From Bacteroidota bacterium (lineage in GTDB: Bacteria > Bacteroidota > Bacteroidia > Chitinophagales > Saprospiraceae), in assembly GCA_020160935.1 (NCBI GenBank), contig JAIUPL010000006.1, positions 124,001 to 188,000 of the forward strand: DNA of 64,000 bases, written 5' to 3'. This document shows, one piece after another, positions 16,610 to 26,538 of this stretch (position 1 is the stretch's first letter; the number at the start of each line of letters is the position of its first letter). The notes below the pieces were generated by a model. It ran no database searches. It was not told where the DNA came from and saw only the letters and a program-made list of their open reading frames with translations. A program made the position numbers and the translations under genes.

Positions 16610-17718
16610 ATTCCTTTTAAAGCATCTGCCCAGATTTGCAGGAGCGTGCGTTGTTCCTTCTCCCAATTCCATACATCTCGGGCCTGCAGGCAATTATTTC
16701 GAAGCGAATCGTATAAAATTTTGTTATTCAATACATTGCGTAGTTGCTGTGTCAGTGCTTCCTCGGATAGTTCAGGAAGTAAAACAGCCACAGGATATTC
16801 ATTTTGCAAGGCCCGGTATTCAGGGAAATCCATGGTGAGTACGGGCACACAGGATTGGATGTAGTCAAAATATTTATTAGCCAGAGAATAGAAATACGAT
16901 AAGCCTTTATTTTCAAGGAGGTTGATTCCCATCCATGCCTGTTCTGTATAGGCCACCAGGTCTTTAGGTTTTACATAGCCTAAAAATTTTACCCGCTCCG
17001 CAGTGCCGGAAGACACAGCCAATTCCCGGAGTTGTACAGACAAGTCCCCCTCTCCAGCCAGCCAGAGTTCCAGTTCCGGCAGGTGTTTTAATGCTGCTAT
17101 TGCCGTTTCTATACCTCGCCCTTCATTGAGTGCACCCTGATACAGCAGGATATAGGGTTGTTGGTGAGACCGTAATACCGGCTGTTTTTTCACTGCGGGT
17201 ACATTTCTCACCACTTTAAAAGGAATGCCGTATTTGGTTGTGAAAATATCGGCCAGTCCGGGGCCAACAGTGTAGGCATATTTATAAAATGGCAAACAAA
17301 TTCGCTCCAGCACACTCCAGCATTTTCTCACAAAATTCCGCCCCTGCAATTCAGGAACTTCTGTGAAGTATTCATGTGCATCGAATACGCGGCGTTTCCG
17401 CCGGATAAGTGTCGCCAGGCAACCCGCACCCAATGTATCCAGATCGACAGAACACACGGCATCGTAAGAGGCGAAAAGCAGGTATCCAAGCAAACGCAGG
17501 TTATACTCGGCATAAAATGCAAATCCCTTGTTGAAGAAGCAACGAAACCGCTTTTGCTGGAAAATTTCCTGCTCTAGTCTGATAGAATTGGTAAGATGGC
17601 GCCCAACAAGGGTCACTTGGTACCCATGATCAGCCAGGGTACGACAAATTCGCTGCATGCGTTGGTCGTAACTCAGGTCATTGGTAACAGTAAAAATGAT
17701 ATGTGGAACGGTTGGCAA
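16600..17718 (-). CDS. Glycosyltransferase family 4 (GT-B fold)
   Basis: A 372-residue GT-B glycosyltransferase. The N-terminal domain opens with HIIFTVTNDLSYDQRMQRICRTLADHGYQVTLVGR, a pattern common in Bacteroidota GT4 enzymes. The C-terminal donor-binding domain includes YILLYQGALNEGRGIETAIAALKHLPELELWLAGEGD and a late acidic stretch (FPEYRALQNEYPVAVLLPE). It probably builds surface or capsular polysaccharide. No other glycan gene is adjacent, so its pathway cannot be told. It stands alone and converges with the T9SS protein at 14.7 kb. Confidence 0.88.
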   Translation of the reverse strand: MPTVPHIIFTVTNDLSYDQRMQRICRTLADHGYQVTLVGRHLTNSIRLEQEIFQQKRFRCFFNKGFAFYAEYNLRLLGYLLFASYDAVCSVDLDTLGAGCLATLIRRKRRVFDAHEYFTEVPELQGRNFVRKCWSVLERICLPFYKYAYTVGPGLADIFTTKYGIPFKVVRNVPAVKKQPVLRSHQQPYILLYQGALNEGRGIETAIAALKHLPELELWLAGEGDLSVQLRELAVSSGTAERVKFLGYVKPKDLVAYTEQAWMGINLLENKGLSYFYSLANKYFDYIQSCVPVLTMDFPEYRALQNEYPVAVLLPELSEEALTQQLRNVLNNKILYDSLRNNCLQARDVWNWEKEQRTLLQIWADALKGIKK

Positions 17719-17783
17719 GGCTATTGTTTTTGATAAAGGTATGGTGGCTTGCCCAACTCACGGGTTGTATGCTACAAACAAAA

Positions 17784-17817
17784 ATCCCGAACTTTCCACT
17801 AGAGAAAAGTTCGGGAT
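17784..17817 (-). terminator. Terminator of the DUF1573 gene
   Basis: ATCCCGAACTTT (17784-17795) pairs with AAAGTTCGGGAT (17806-17817). Read on the minus strand the stem is followed by TTTTTG. The stem sequence is nearly the same as in the terminator at 27713. Confidence 0.8.
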
Positions 17818-17845
17818 AATTTTATATTGAAAAGGGTAGTGTGAT

Positions 17846-18409
17846 TTAGTTCACACCTTTGGCAGCAGGCTGCTCTTTACCTTTTACTTCCCCCATGATT
17901 TCGAGGAATGTTTCGGTTGGAGTGGTATTAGCCGTTACCGTTACTTTTTTGCTCTGGCGACCTGGCTTGCCCTTGGAGTTGAATTCTACCTTGATTTCAG
18001 CAGATGCGCCCGGTGCGACAGGCTCTTTTGGCCAGGTAGGCACTGTGCAACCACAGGAACCTTTGGCATTGGTAATCAGGAGCGGCTCGTTTCCGGTGTT
18101 TTTAAATTTGAAAATGTGTTTTACCACTTCACCTTCATTAACGGTACCGAAATCGAATTTGTCGTTTTCGTACTGGATGGTAGTAGCCGGGCCACTTGGA
18201 GCCAATGTGCTATTTACATTGGTACCCGGAATATTGCCGGATGCGTTGCCAACAGTAGCATCAGCAGACATAGAGGCCGCAGCAGATTCGCGAATTTTTT
18301 CGTTTTCCGATTTGAACCAGTTTTTGAAACCGCCACCAAAAAGGTTGGCAATCAGGAGCAGTGCCAATACGACCAGAAGGCCAACCTGGATTTGCTTATT
18401 TCTTTCCAT
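17846..18409 (-). CDS. DUF1573 domain protein, membrane-anchored
   Basis: A 187-residue protein with one N-terminal transmembrane helix (QVGLLVVLALLLIANLF, residues 7-23), a Ser/Ala/Asn-rich linker, and one DUF1573 Ig-like domain (about 80-180). That domain shows FDFGTVNEGEVVKHIFKFKN, ITNAKGSCGCTVPTWPKEPVAPGASAEI and FNSKGKPGRQSKKVTV. The CGCT motif is the family hallmark. The domain probably sits in the periplasm. Function is unknown, although it is widespread in Bacteroidota. It is followed by its own terminator and lies just after the giant surface protein gene on the same strand. Confidence 0.9.
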   Translation of the reverse strand: MERNKQIQVGLLVVLALLLIANLFGGGFKNWFKSENEKIRESAAASMSADATVGNASGNIPGTNVNSTLAPSGPATTIQYENDKFDFGTVNEGEVVKHIFKFKNTGNEPLLITNAKGSCGCTVPTWPKEPVAPGASAEIKVEFNSKGKPGRQSKKVTVTANTTPTETFLEIMGEVKGKEQPAAKGVN

Positions 18410-18541
18410 TGTTAAAGAATGAACGGGTGAGTGAAATGATTTTAATGAATGTAGTAGAATGTCTTGCCCGCAAAATTACACTCGTAATGCATGCCGACTA
18501 CCTGCTTCATTTTGGTTTGCAAATGTTTAACACCACTTGGC

Positions 18542-21500
18542 TTATCGAATTAAGGTGGTGTTGCCACGCAGAATTTCCCTGATTCCATCCATATATTCAA
18601 CTTCCAGTACCCAAACGTACACGCCAGGATCCATCGGTTGTCCTTTAAAATTGCCATCCCAGCCTTTTTCCGTATCATTCGGAACGAAGTCGCCGGTTTC
18701 ATATATCAACTCGCCCCAGCGATCGTACAAGCGGAATGAAAGCACATGTGCAGATATCTGACCATGTACCAGCAGTCGGTCGTTGTTGTTGTCGCCATTG
18801 GGTGTAAATCCGGTTGGAACAAAGATGCGTCTTGGCTTTTCAACTGTAATGCGTACCCGATCCTGTGCCGGACAGCCGAGTGAGTCGATCACTGTGATCT
18901 CGAAGTAGTTTTCATAGTGCAGGTCATACACCGATGGGTTGTTACAATCCAGGCAACTCAGCCAGGTGCTGTCTTCCAGGCTCCATTGATAACGGACGTT
19001 GCCCAAAGCATTGCTTACAATAGCCAGCAATTGTGTATCGCGGCCCAGTTCAATCGTGAAATCGGGCCCCAGATCGACTTGTACTGCTTCACGCTCGAAA
19101 ATTGTCACCGGCGACAATTCCACTGTACAACCATTTCTATCTACAACCTTCGGAACATATATCCCGGCACCAAGTCCGATTTGGCTGGGCGAGCCATTCC
19201 ACGGATTGTTGTCGAGTGCGTACATATATGGAGGCGTTCCTCCTTCAGGTGTGATGACAATTAGTCCGTCTTTTCCGCCGTGGCATTTGGGGTCGGTCGA
19301 CTCGGTAAGGCCGGTCACTTTGGTTGTCGGTTCATGTACCAGAACTGAATCTGTCCGGCTGCAACCATGACTATCCGTAATTTGCACTGCGATGACGCCT
19401 GCAGGAATATCGTTTGCCTCCTGCGTTGTTTGTCCGTTTTGCCACTGGTATTGATACGGTCCGACCCCGCCGGAAGGCCGTGCAACGACCTTGCCGGTGC
19501 TTTCTCCGAAACACTTCACATCTGTGGGAAGCAATTCCGATGTGAGTAGTGAGGGTTCTCCGATAGTAATGCTGGATGTCGCCGGGCAATTATTGGAGTC
19601 CGTAACAGTCACACGATATGTACCCGCTGTCAGGTTAATTGCCAGCGAATCGGTTTGACCGGCCCCGCCGGTATTCCAGAAGTAGGTGTAAGGAGGTTGC
19701 CCACCCGATCCATCTGCAGCAGCCCAGCCTGTATTTCCGGCAAAGCATTTTACGTCGTCGTGCGCCACTACCTGCGCCATGAGCATTTCCGGATTGCCGA
19801 CTGTAACAGTTTGTTCGTCGGTACATCCCTGCGCGTCTGTAATAGTGACCGTATAGGAAAGTGTTGCCTTCAATCCTGTTGCAATCCTGGTTGTCTGTGG
19901 CGGATTTGTACTCCATAAATAACTGAACGTATTCACATTCGCAGAATCTGCGGCGTAGAACACACGCGTTACAAGGCCAATACCGTCATCGCCTGCATTA
20001 CAACTCGGATTACGCGCCTCTGCATAGCCAAACAACTCACCTTTCTGGGCAATAAATGTTTGTGCCTGCTGCTGGCAGTTGTTGGCATCTGTTACGGTTA
20101 CAAAGTAATCGGAGGACGACAGACCTGTAATAGAAGCATTGGTTTCGCCATTAATATTCCAGAAGTAGTTGTAAGGCGTTGTGCCGCCTGTTGCAACGAC
20201 CGTGGCTTTGCCATCGGATGCAAGGAAACAAATCGTATCCGAAACTGGAGGTAAGGCAAGGGACAATGCTGTGGCAGGTTCGTTCACCTCTACGACATTC
20301 GTTTTGACACAACCGGTGGCGTCCGTCACGGTAGCAATGTAAGTGCCTGCAAACAAATTGCTGATATTCAAGCCATTAGCCGTAAATCCACTCGGGCCGC
20401 TCCAAAGAATACTATAACCGGGATTTCCTCCCTGCGCAGTCAGCGATATGGCGCCGTTGTTTTCGCCTTTACAAAGAACGGCTACTGGAACAGATGCCAA
20501 AACGATTTCGGTGGGTTCACTGATCGTGGCTTGTAAAGTTTGTGTACAACCATTGGCATCCGTCACGGTAGCCGAGTAGGTGCCGGCAGGGCGGTTAACC
20601 AGGTTGGCGCCAGACTGTCCGGCACTCCATTGGTAGGAGTATGGGCTTGTTCCACCGGCAGTTTGAGTAATAACCTGCCCGGTAGAGTTTCCAAAACAGG
20701 AAGCAGGCTGTGATGTGCCTGTAAATTGAATGGCAGCAGGCTCTCCGATGAGTGTACTAGCCGTAGCCGTGCAGCCTTTCTGGTCTGTTACGGTTACGGT
20801 GTACGTTCCGGCATTCAGGTTGGCGGCCGTTGCTACATTCTGTACAGGAATGGTGCTCCAGGAATATGAATAAGATCCATTACTGCCCGATGCTGTTGCA
20901 ACAGCACTGCCGTTGGCGCCCTGGTTGCAGGATGCATCTGTTGGATCGAGTGTTACCAGCAATTGGGTCGGTGATGCCACACTGGCTGATTGCTGCGTAA
21001 TGCAACCGTTGGCATCCGTCACAGTAACGGTAAATATTTGCGAAGGCAGGTTGGTCGCAGTCTGGGTAGTTTGTTGCCCTGTGTCGTTCCATTTGTAATT
21101 ATATGGCCCTGTACCTCCGGATGGTGTTGCAAGCGCCGTGCCATCGCTACTGCCCAGGCAATTGGTAGGTGTTGTCGTAACAGAAGTAGTGAGTTGTGCA
21201 GGTTCTGATACGAAAGCACTGGAAGTTTCCGTACAACCATTGAAATCTGTAACGGTAACCGAGTAGTTGCCCGCCATTACACTGCTGTTCAATTGTGTGA
21301 GGATATTGTTATCCCACTGGTAGGTGTAGGGAGATTGGCCACCAGAAACAAGCGCTGCAACGGAGCCACTCGGGAGATTGAAGCAAGTAGCCGGTGAGGC
21401 AACCGTGTTTACGATGAGGTCGCTCGGTTGTGTCAATGTCGCTGACGCTGTTGCTGTACATCCGTTGGCATCTGTAACAGTAACGGAATAAGTACCTGCA

Positions 21501-24016
21501 GCAAGGTTGGATGCGGTTGCGCTGTTTTGACCTGCCGGGTCATTCCAGTGATAACTCAGGAGGCCGGTGCCACCTGCAGCATTGGAATTCAAAATGGCAT
21601 TGTTGCTGCCAAAACATTTTACGGGTTGCTGAACGGCAATAGTATTGGTTAGTTGTGGCGGCCCTGGCACGGTCACATTCATGGAAGCAGAGCAATTGGA
21701 ATTGTCTGTAACAACCAGGGTGTAGTTACCGGCTTGTAATGACTGGAAGTTGCCATTCGTATTGTTCAGGGCGCCCAGGCTGTATTGGTAAGGCGGGTTG
21801 GCGCCGTCGGGGGTCACTACCACCGACCCTTGAGGCAATCCGAAACAATTGACGCCATTCACGGCGAGTGTTGAAGTGGGTGATTCACAGTTGACACAGG
21901 TGGCCGAACCAATATTCGCCGAACAATTGTAGAGGCTGGATATTCCTCTTACCTGAATATCGACGCTTGAACTTGGAATCAAATTGTTTACGAAATGGTC
22001 GTTCAGTCCGCTGGCAGGTATCCAGCCGGCGCCGCCGACATTTACTTCATAACTATCCGCACCGGGCACATCTGCCCAGTTGAATGTAATGCTGCTGCTG
22101 CTGGAACTGCCGCATGTAACTGTTGGCGCAGGAAGAGCAGGAATAACATTCAGCGTTACGGTATCTGTCACGCTGCATCCATATGAGTCGGTAGCCAGTA
22201 CAGTATAGGTGGTGTTTTGAGTCGGTGTTGCCATGGTAATCGGGCAAGTAACACAACTCAGACCGGCAGCGGGAGACCACACATAGTCAACTTTGTAGGA
22301 AGGTTCAAATGTGATGGTCCAGTCTTGTAAAGTGCCCGTAAAGCCATTAGAATCGTCTGTCACCTGCAATTTCCATACACCATTGGTAGGGTAGTCGCCA
22401 TCCCAAAGGTCCGTCCAGGGGCCTTCGGGCAGCCAGGAATCTGTAAATGGCGCAGCGAGAGCCGGTGCAAAGGGGCCAGGAGCGCTGATTATCTCGGTGG
22501 CCACCGGGGTAAAGCACGTGTTGGTATAGTTGTTTCCATCTGCCCCGTTATCCGTGGTTAGTTCCAGAAACTGGCCGCCCGGAGAAAGCAGGTAAACATC
22601 CAGGTCATCGACCCAGGGGTGTATGGCATTGAAACAAACAGAGCGAATCACACCGTCGCCCAGCGTCACCGGCTGTACGCCAAATACGGTGATGGGAGAT
22701 GTAACGGGTGCATTGGTCGGAGAAATATTGTAAACCGTGTTGTTCGTAAAAGTTGGTGGCTGTGGCAGCGGAATAGGCACCGTACCATTCAGGTCGAGCG
22801 CTTGAGCGCCGGCGCAAATAGTAGTATCTGCCCGCAATTGTGGTGCAATAAGGCCGTTGTCGCGCAGGTATATATAAATGGTGTCGCGGTTGCAGGGGTC
22901 GCGTTGCACATCCACAGCAATGTATTCCACAGATTCCGGTGAATTATCTTCAAATGCAACAATGGGCACATCGATACCTGTTTCGCCGGCAGGAATGTTC
23001 AAGCCTGGAGGAATCAACTGATAATCGGTGCCATTGGTAGCAGTACCCCATACGTGATAGTCTATCGGGAAATTGTGGGCAGCCGCTACGGGCAGTTTAA
23101 AGGACAACATCCCTTCTGCGCAGCCTTCCGTGACAGTACCATCGAGGCTACGGGTGCTGAGTTCTACTTTCAGCGAACCTGTTCCAAAACTTTTTGCTTC
23201 GAGGAATACCCCGGAATCGTAGATGCCATCGCTTACGTCGGCGATGGCCAGTTTGATGGTGTATTGTTCACAGGGCGTTACGATGGCCTGTGCGATAAAA
23301 ACGTCCGTAAAACCGTCGTATACAGGTTGGAAATTCGACCCGTTGTTGTTGTTATAATACTGCGCATTAAGCGGTCCGCAGTTGTAAATCGGGTTGGCAG
23401 GGTGTACGTTATTGATCGCAACCGGAAGATTGGTATTGGGCACACGCGCAATATTCTGGTTGTTGTACACACCACCGGCCGGATTGGGCCCACTGATAAA
23501 AAAGCCAAATACGTCATTGAACGAACTACAGGCGAATTCCGGGTACTCTTCCGATGCGAAACAATACCTGAAGCGCAAGGTGTCCGACGTTGGAATGAAG
23601 GTGATAGAGTAAACCGCAACGTCATTCAACCCTGCTGTGGCTGTAGCAGCGAGGCTAGCATCCGTGGCTGTACTCGGATTGTCGAATGAAGAAAAATCAT
23701 TGCCCTGTTCATCAGCGCCCAGTGCAGAGCCATTCGTGGTGGCTACACCCGTTGTCATCACAATACCACGTTCGATCCCGATGGCTGTATTGCCTCCGGT
23801 AAAATAACCCACCGCTGCATTCGTACCATTATACGTGATGTTGGTTACTTCTACGCCTTCTCCAAGAAAAATATTGGAGATCAGGTTTTGCGGGGTGAAA
23901 GGCGCTGTATTGGCACCAGTTACCTGTAAAACTTGTGCTTGTGCACAAACAGTAAAGGCAAAAAGAAAAGAGGCTGCCGGCAGCAACCGATAGGAAAAGT
24001 AGTGTTTTAAGTTCAT
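18542..24016 (-). CDS. Giant SprB-repeat surface protein with gliding-associated C-terminal domain
   Basis: A 1,824-residue exported protein. After a signal peptide come a choice-of-anchor L domain (about 30-285; SNIFLGEGVEVTNITYNG, RYCFASEEYPEF), a Calx-beta-like domain (300-390), a proprotein-convertase P-domain (440-575; DDLDVYLLSPGGQ, GVWKLQVTD), an Ig-like and an FN3-like domain. Twelve SprB-type repeats of about 75 residues follow (pattern CFG...G...GG..PY.Y.W...G.Y.VTVTD..GC). A PKD-like domain precedes the T9SS type B tail (VPTGFTPNGDNNNDRL to LRGNTTLIR). SprB of Flavobacterium johnsoniae is a mobile gliding adhesin; by analogy this is an adhesin or surface fibre. Confidence 0.92.
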   Translation of the reverse strand: MNLKHYFSYRLLPAASFLFAFTVCAQAQVLQVTGANTAPFTPQNLISNIFLGEGVEVTNITYNGTNAAVGYFTGGNTAIGIERGIVMTTGVATTNGSALGADEQGNDFSSFDNPSTATDASLAATATAGLNDVAVYSITFIPTSDTLRFRYCFASEEYPEFACSSFNDVFGFFISGPNPAGGVYNNQNIARVPNTNLPVAINNVHPANPIYNCGPLNAQYYNNNNGSNFQPVYDGFTDVFIAQAIVTPCEQYTIKLAIADVSDGIYDSGVFLEAKSFGTGSLKVELSTRSLDGTVTEGCAEGMLSFKLPVAAAHNFPIDYHVWGTATNGTDYQLIPPGLNIPAGETGIDVPIVAFEDNSPESVEYIAVDVQRDPCNRDTIYIYLRDNGLIAPQLRADTTICAGAQALDLNGTVPIPLPQPPTFTNNTVYNISPTNAPVTSPITVFGVQPVTLGDGVIRSVCFNAIHPWVDDLDVYLLSPGGQFLELTTDNGADGNNYTNTCFTPVATEIISAPGPFAPALAAPFTDSWLPEGPWTDLWDGDYPTNGVWKLQVTDDSNGFTGTLQDWTITFEPSYKVDYVWSPAAGLSCVTCPITMATPTQNTTYTVLATDSYGCSVTDTVTLNVIPALPAPTVTCGSSSSSSITFNWADVPGADSYEVNVGGAGWIPASGLNDHFVNNLIPSSSVDIQVRGISSLYNCSANIGSATCVNCESPTSTLAVNGVNCFGLPQGSVVVTPDGANPPYQYSLGALNNTNGNFQSLQAGNYTLVVTDNSNCSASMNVTVPGPPQLTNTIAVQQPVKCFGSNNAILNSNAAGGTGLLSYHWNDPAGQNSATASNLAAGTYSVTVTDANGCTATASATLTQPSDLIVNTVASPATCFNLPSGSVAALVSGGQSPYTYQWDNNILTQLNSSVMAGNYSVTVTDFNGCTETSSAFVSEPAQLTTSVTTTPTNCLGSSDGTALATPSGGTGPYNYKWNDTGQQTTQTATNLPSQIFTVTVTDANGCITQQSASVASPTQLLVTLDPTDASCNQGANGSAVATASGSNGSYSYSWSTIPVQNVATAANLNAGTYTVTVTDQKGCTATASTLIGEPAAIQFTGTSQPASCFGNSTGQVITQTAGGTSPYSYQWSAGQSGANLVNRPAGTYSATVTDANGCTQTLQATISEPTEIVLASVPVAVLCKGENNGAISLTAQGGNPGYSILWSGPSGFTANGLNISNLFAGTYIATVTDATGCVKTNVVEVNEPATALSLALPPVSDTICFLASDGKATVVATGGTTPYNYFWNINGETNASITGLSSSDYFVTVTDANNCQQQAQTFIAQKGELFGYAEARNPSCNAGDDGIGLVTRVFYAADSANVNTFSYLWSTNPPQTTRIATGLKATLSYTVTITDAQGCTDEQTVTVGNPEMLMAQVVAHDDVKCFAGNTGWAAADGSGGQPPYTYFWNTGGAGQTDSLAINLTAGTYRVTVTDSNNCPATSSITIGEPSLLTSELLPTDVKCFGESTGKVVARPSGGVGPYQYQWQNGQTTQEANDIPAGVIAVQITDSHGCSRTDSVLVHEPTTKVTGLTESTDPKCHGGKDGLIVITPEGGTPPYMYALDNNPWNGSPSQIGLGAGIYVPKVVDRNGCTVELSPVTIFEREAVQVDLGPDFTIELGRDTQLLAIVSNALGNVRYQWSLEDSTWLSCLDCNNPSVYDLHYENYFEITVIDSLGCPAQDRVRITVEKPRRIFVPTGFTPNGDNNNDRLLVHGQISAHVLSFRLYDRWGELIYETGDFVPNDTEKGWDGNFKGQPMDPGVYVWVLEVEYMDGIREILRGNTTLIR

Positions 24017-24459
24017 CCGGTGGTAAGTGATTGGTTAATGCCCTGATTACTTTTTCAGGAGATTATATGTTTTCGAGAGAAAACGGAAGGTTCAGTACGG
24101 ATTTGGCCGGAAGAGCGGATTATCAAATTATTAATTGCACGGCGAAAAGTAGCACTTTATTCGCATGTGTTTTCATATTCACTCCGGTAAAAAATTTTGT
24201 ACCCGAAAAATTGCAACCTGCTGTCACCTGTTCTCGAAACTTCGAGAACAGATTCCGGAATGCCGCCAATCGCTGCTTCACCTGAAAAGAAGTTGTCATG
24301 ATTTTTTCTTTATTCCCCCAATCAATGCCTCATGTCCCCTAAAAACCGACTTTAATCTAATTTTATCATCCATTGCAGGTAGTCTTTGTTTCATTTGCCG
24401 GTTGAGTAAACCACCATGATGATTATTGTTTTCATTTCCCCAGCCATTAATTTCCTACC
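24017..24459. other. 443-bp divergent intergenic region with an operator-like palindrome
   Basis: It separates the giant surface protein (minus) from sppA (plus). On the minus strand TACTTTTC (24144-24151) fits a -7 box with a leader of about 120 nt. On the plus strand TAGTCTTTG near 24379 is a weaker box for sppA. A 22-bp palindrome, TGTTCTCGAA-AC-TTCGAGAACA, lies at 24229-24250, and no coding frame is convincing here. Confidence 0.6.
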
Positions 24460-26247
24460 ATGAGTCAATTCTTTAAGTTTCTATTCGCTTCCTGCCTTGG
24501 TACTGCTTTGGCGCTGATCCTGTTGTTTTTCATAGGAGTGAGCACACTGGTCGGTATCGCCGGTAGCGCCTCTGAAAAACCAGCGGCATCTGTAAAACCC
24601 AATTCCGTTCTGGAACTGAAGTTCAACAACCTGATTCCTGAAAAAACCAATAACCTTCCACTGGACCCCTTCGACATCGAAAAAGAAGATGTGCTGGGCC
24701 TGAGCGATATGGTACTCGCCATTCAAAAAGCAAAGGAAGACCCGGATATCAAAGGCATATACATGAATGCTTCATTTATTCAGGCTGGTAAGGCGACTTC
24801 TTCCGTTTTGCGCGCAGCACTGGATGATTTCAGGTCTTCCGGCAAATTCATCGTTTCCTACGCCAATTACTACACGCAGAATGCCTATTACCTGTCATCC
24901 GTATCGGACAGTGTGCTTCTGAATCCGGTTGGTGCGGTCGACTTCAGAGGGCTGTCGTCCATGATCGCTTATTACAAGGGTTTGCTCGACAAACTGGATG
25001 TGCAAATGAAAATTTTCTATGCGGGCAAGTTCAAAAGTGCTACAGAACCGTTGCGTATGGAGAAGATGAGCGACGAAAACAGGTTGCAGGTAAGAGAATA
25101 CCTCAAGGCGTTGAACGATATTATGATGCATGATGTAGCGGCAAGCCGACATATCCCGGAGGCCGAACTGCGCACCATTGCCGATAATTTTGATGGCAGG
25201 GATGCCCGAAAGGCCCTGGAGGTACACTTGATCGACCGTATTGCTTATGAAGACGAAGCATTCGACCTGATGAAAAACAAGATTGGTTTGAACAAAAAAG
25301 ATAAACTGAACCGTATCGATATCGAGGACTATTTCCGGTCGAAAGTAAAAAAGGTAGACCTCAGCAGTAAAGACAAAATTGCCGTGGTATATGCAGAAGG
25401 TACCATTCGCGACGGCGTAAAAGGCGACGCTGGCGACATTTATGATGGTCAGTATGTGAAATTGCTTCGCAAAATCCGTCAGGACGATCACATCAAAGCG
25501 ATTGTTCTGCGCATCAACTCGCCGGGTGGCAGCGTACTGGCCAGCGAAAACATTTACCGCGAAGTTCAACTGTGCAAGGAAGCCGGCAAACCGGTAGTTG
25601 TGAGCATGGGTGACCTGGCTGCGTCGGGCGGATATTACATCGCCTGCTTGGCCGACAGCATTTTTGCGGAGCCTAATACTATTACCGGCTCTATCGGGGT
25701 GTTTGGTACCATTCCGATGCTGGACAAGACCATGAAAGAAAAACTGGGTATTACTTATGACACCGTTCAAACCGGAAAACATTCGGCATTCGGTACACCT
25801 TTTATCCAGTTTTCTCCGGAAGAGGATCGCATGATTCAGGAACAAATCGACCGTACCTACGAAGATTTTCTGCAAAAAGTAGCCACGGGCAGGCATAAAA
25901 CCCGCGATCAGGTGCATGAAATCGCACAAGGTCGGGTTTGGCCGGGCAGCAAAGCAAAAGAAATTGGCCTGGTAGACGATATGGGCGGCCTCGACCGTGC
26001 TTTGGCTTCGGCAGCCAAACTGGCCGGTATTGAAAAATACCGCACTACTGAATATCCGCGTACCCTCACTGGAATCGAGCAACTGATCGATAAATTTACC
26101 AAAAACAAAGATGACGATCAGGGCATAAAAGCCGCAATTATTCGCTCGGAACTGGGTGAAATGTACCCCGTGTACAAAAGTTTGCAGGAAATGCGGCGTA
26201 TGAAGGGCATTCAGGCGCGTTTGCCTTATGAATTGATATTTAATTGA
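24460..26247 (+). CDS. sppA: Signal peptide peptidase SppA, long (67K) type
   Basis: A 595-residue inner-membrane serine protease that degrades cleaved signal peptides. It has one N-terminal transmembrane helix (residues 11-33) and two tandem ClpP-like domains. The predicted general base is Lys-192 in FYAGKFKSATEP and the nucleophile is Ser-389 in DLAASGGYYIACLADSIF, matching the Lys/Ser dyad split between the two repeats in Escherichia coli SppA. RINSPGGSVLASENIYREV and NTITGSIGVFG flank the site. It is monocistronic, with a terminator after the stop. Confidence 0.96.
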   Translation: MSQFFKFLFASCLGTALALILLFFIGVSTLVGIAGSASEKPAASVKPNSVLELKFNNLIPEKTNNLPLDPFDIEKEDVLGLSDMVLAIQKAKEDPDIKGIYMNASFIQAGKATSSVLRAALDDFRSSGKFIVSYANYYTQNAYYLSSVSDSVLLNPVGAVDFRGLSSMIAYYKGLLDKLDVQMKIFYAGKFKSATEPLRMEKMSDENRLQVREYLKALNDIMMHDVAASRHIPEAELRTIADNFDGRDARKALEVHLIDRIAYEDEAFDLMKNKIGLNKKDKLNRIDIEDYFRSKVKKVDLSSKDKIAVVYAEGTIRDGVKGDAGDIYDGQYVKLLRKIRQDDHIKAIVLRINSPGGSVLASENIYREVQLCKEAGKPVVVSMGDLAASGGYYIACLADSIFAEPNTITGSIGVFGTIPMLDKTMKEKLGITYDTVQTGKHSAFGTPFIQFSPEEDRMIQEQIDRTYEDFLQKVATGRHKTRDQVHEIAQGRVWPGSKAKEIGLVDDMGGLDRALASAAKLAGIEKYRTTEYPRTLTGIEQLIDKFTKNKDDDQGIKAAIIRSELGEMYPVYKSLQEMRRMKGIQARLPYELIFN

Positions 26248-26270
26248 TTATCCCCGTTACGGGTGTCATT

Positions 26271-26306
26271 AAACCTTATAGGTTTCCAAAACCTGTAAGG
26301 TTTTTT
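26271..26306 (+). terminator. Terminator of sppA
   Basis: AAACCTTATAGGTT (26271-26284) pairs with AACCTGTAAGGTTT (26290-26303), followed by a run of T. Confidence 0.8.
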
Positions 26307-26491
26307 GCATGTAAGACCATGTGACTAAATTATTTTTCTGCGTTTTGTGCATATGTATGTCTCTTTGCATCCTGTATAGAAACACACAGACAATGAGATG
26401 CGCAAAATGTCGTTATGAAGCCGAATTTAAAAGACGCGCTCTTGTGTCTAAAAATTCTCGGTTATTATCCTGAACCATGCAGGGGAACCAC

Positions 26492-26499
26492 TATTTTTG
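26492..26499 (+). promoter_or_regulatory. -7 box for the small envelope protein pair
   Basis: TATTTTTG matches TAnnTTTG, about 40 nt upstream of the ATG at 26539. The rest of the 290-bp gap after sppA holds only the sppA terminator. Confidence 0.6.
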
Positions 26500-26538
26500 C
26501 GCATATTTTTTTAAACCAATCACAAACGATTTTTTGAC

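Noticed and set aside
24895-26082. A 395-codon minus-strand frame opposite sppA
   Set aside because: Antisense shadow of sppA, whose catalytic Lys and Ser are clear on the plus strand.
26393-26473. A 26-codon frame (MRCAKCRYEAEFKRR...) with a CxxC motif before the small protein pair
   Set aside because: No convincing promoter or terminator; TCTCTTTG upstream is only a weak box. Left out of the annotation but could be checked for conservation.
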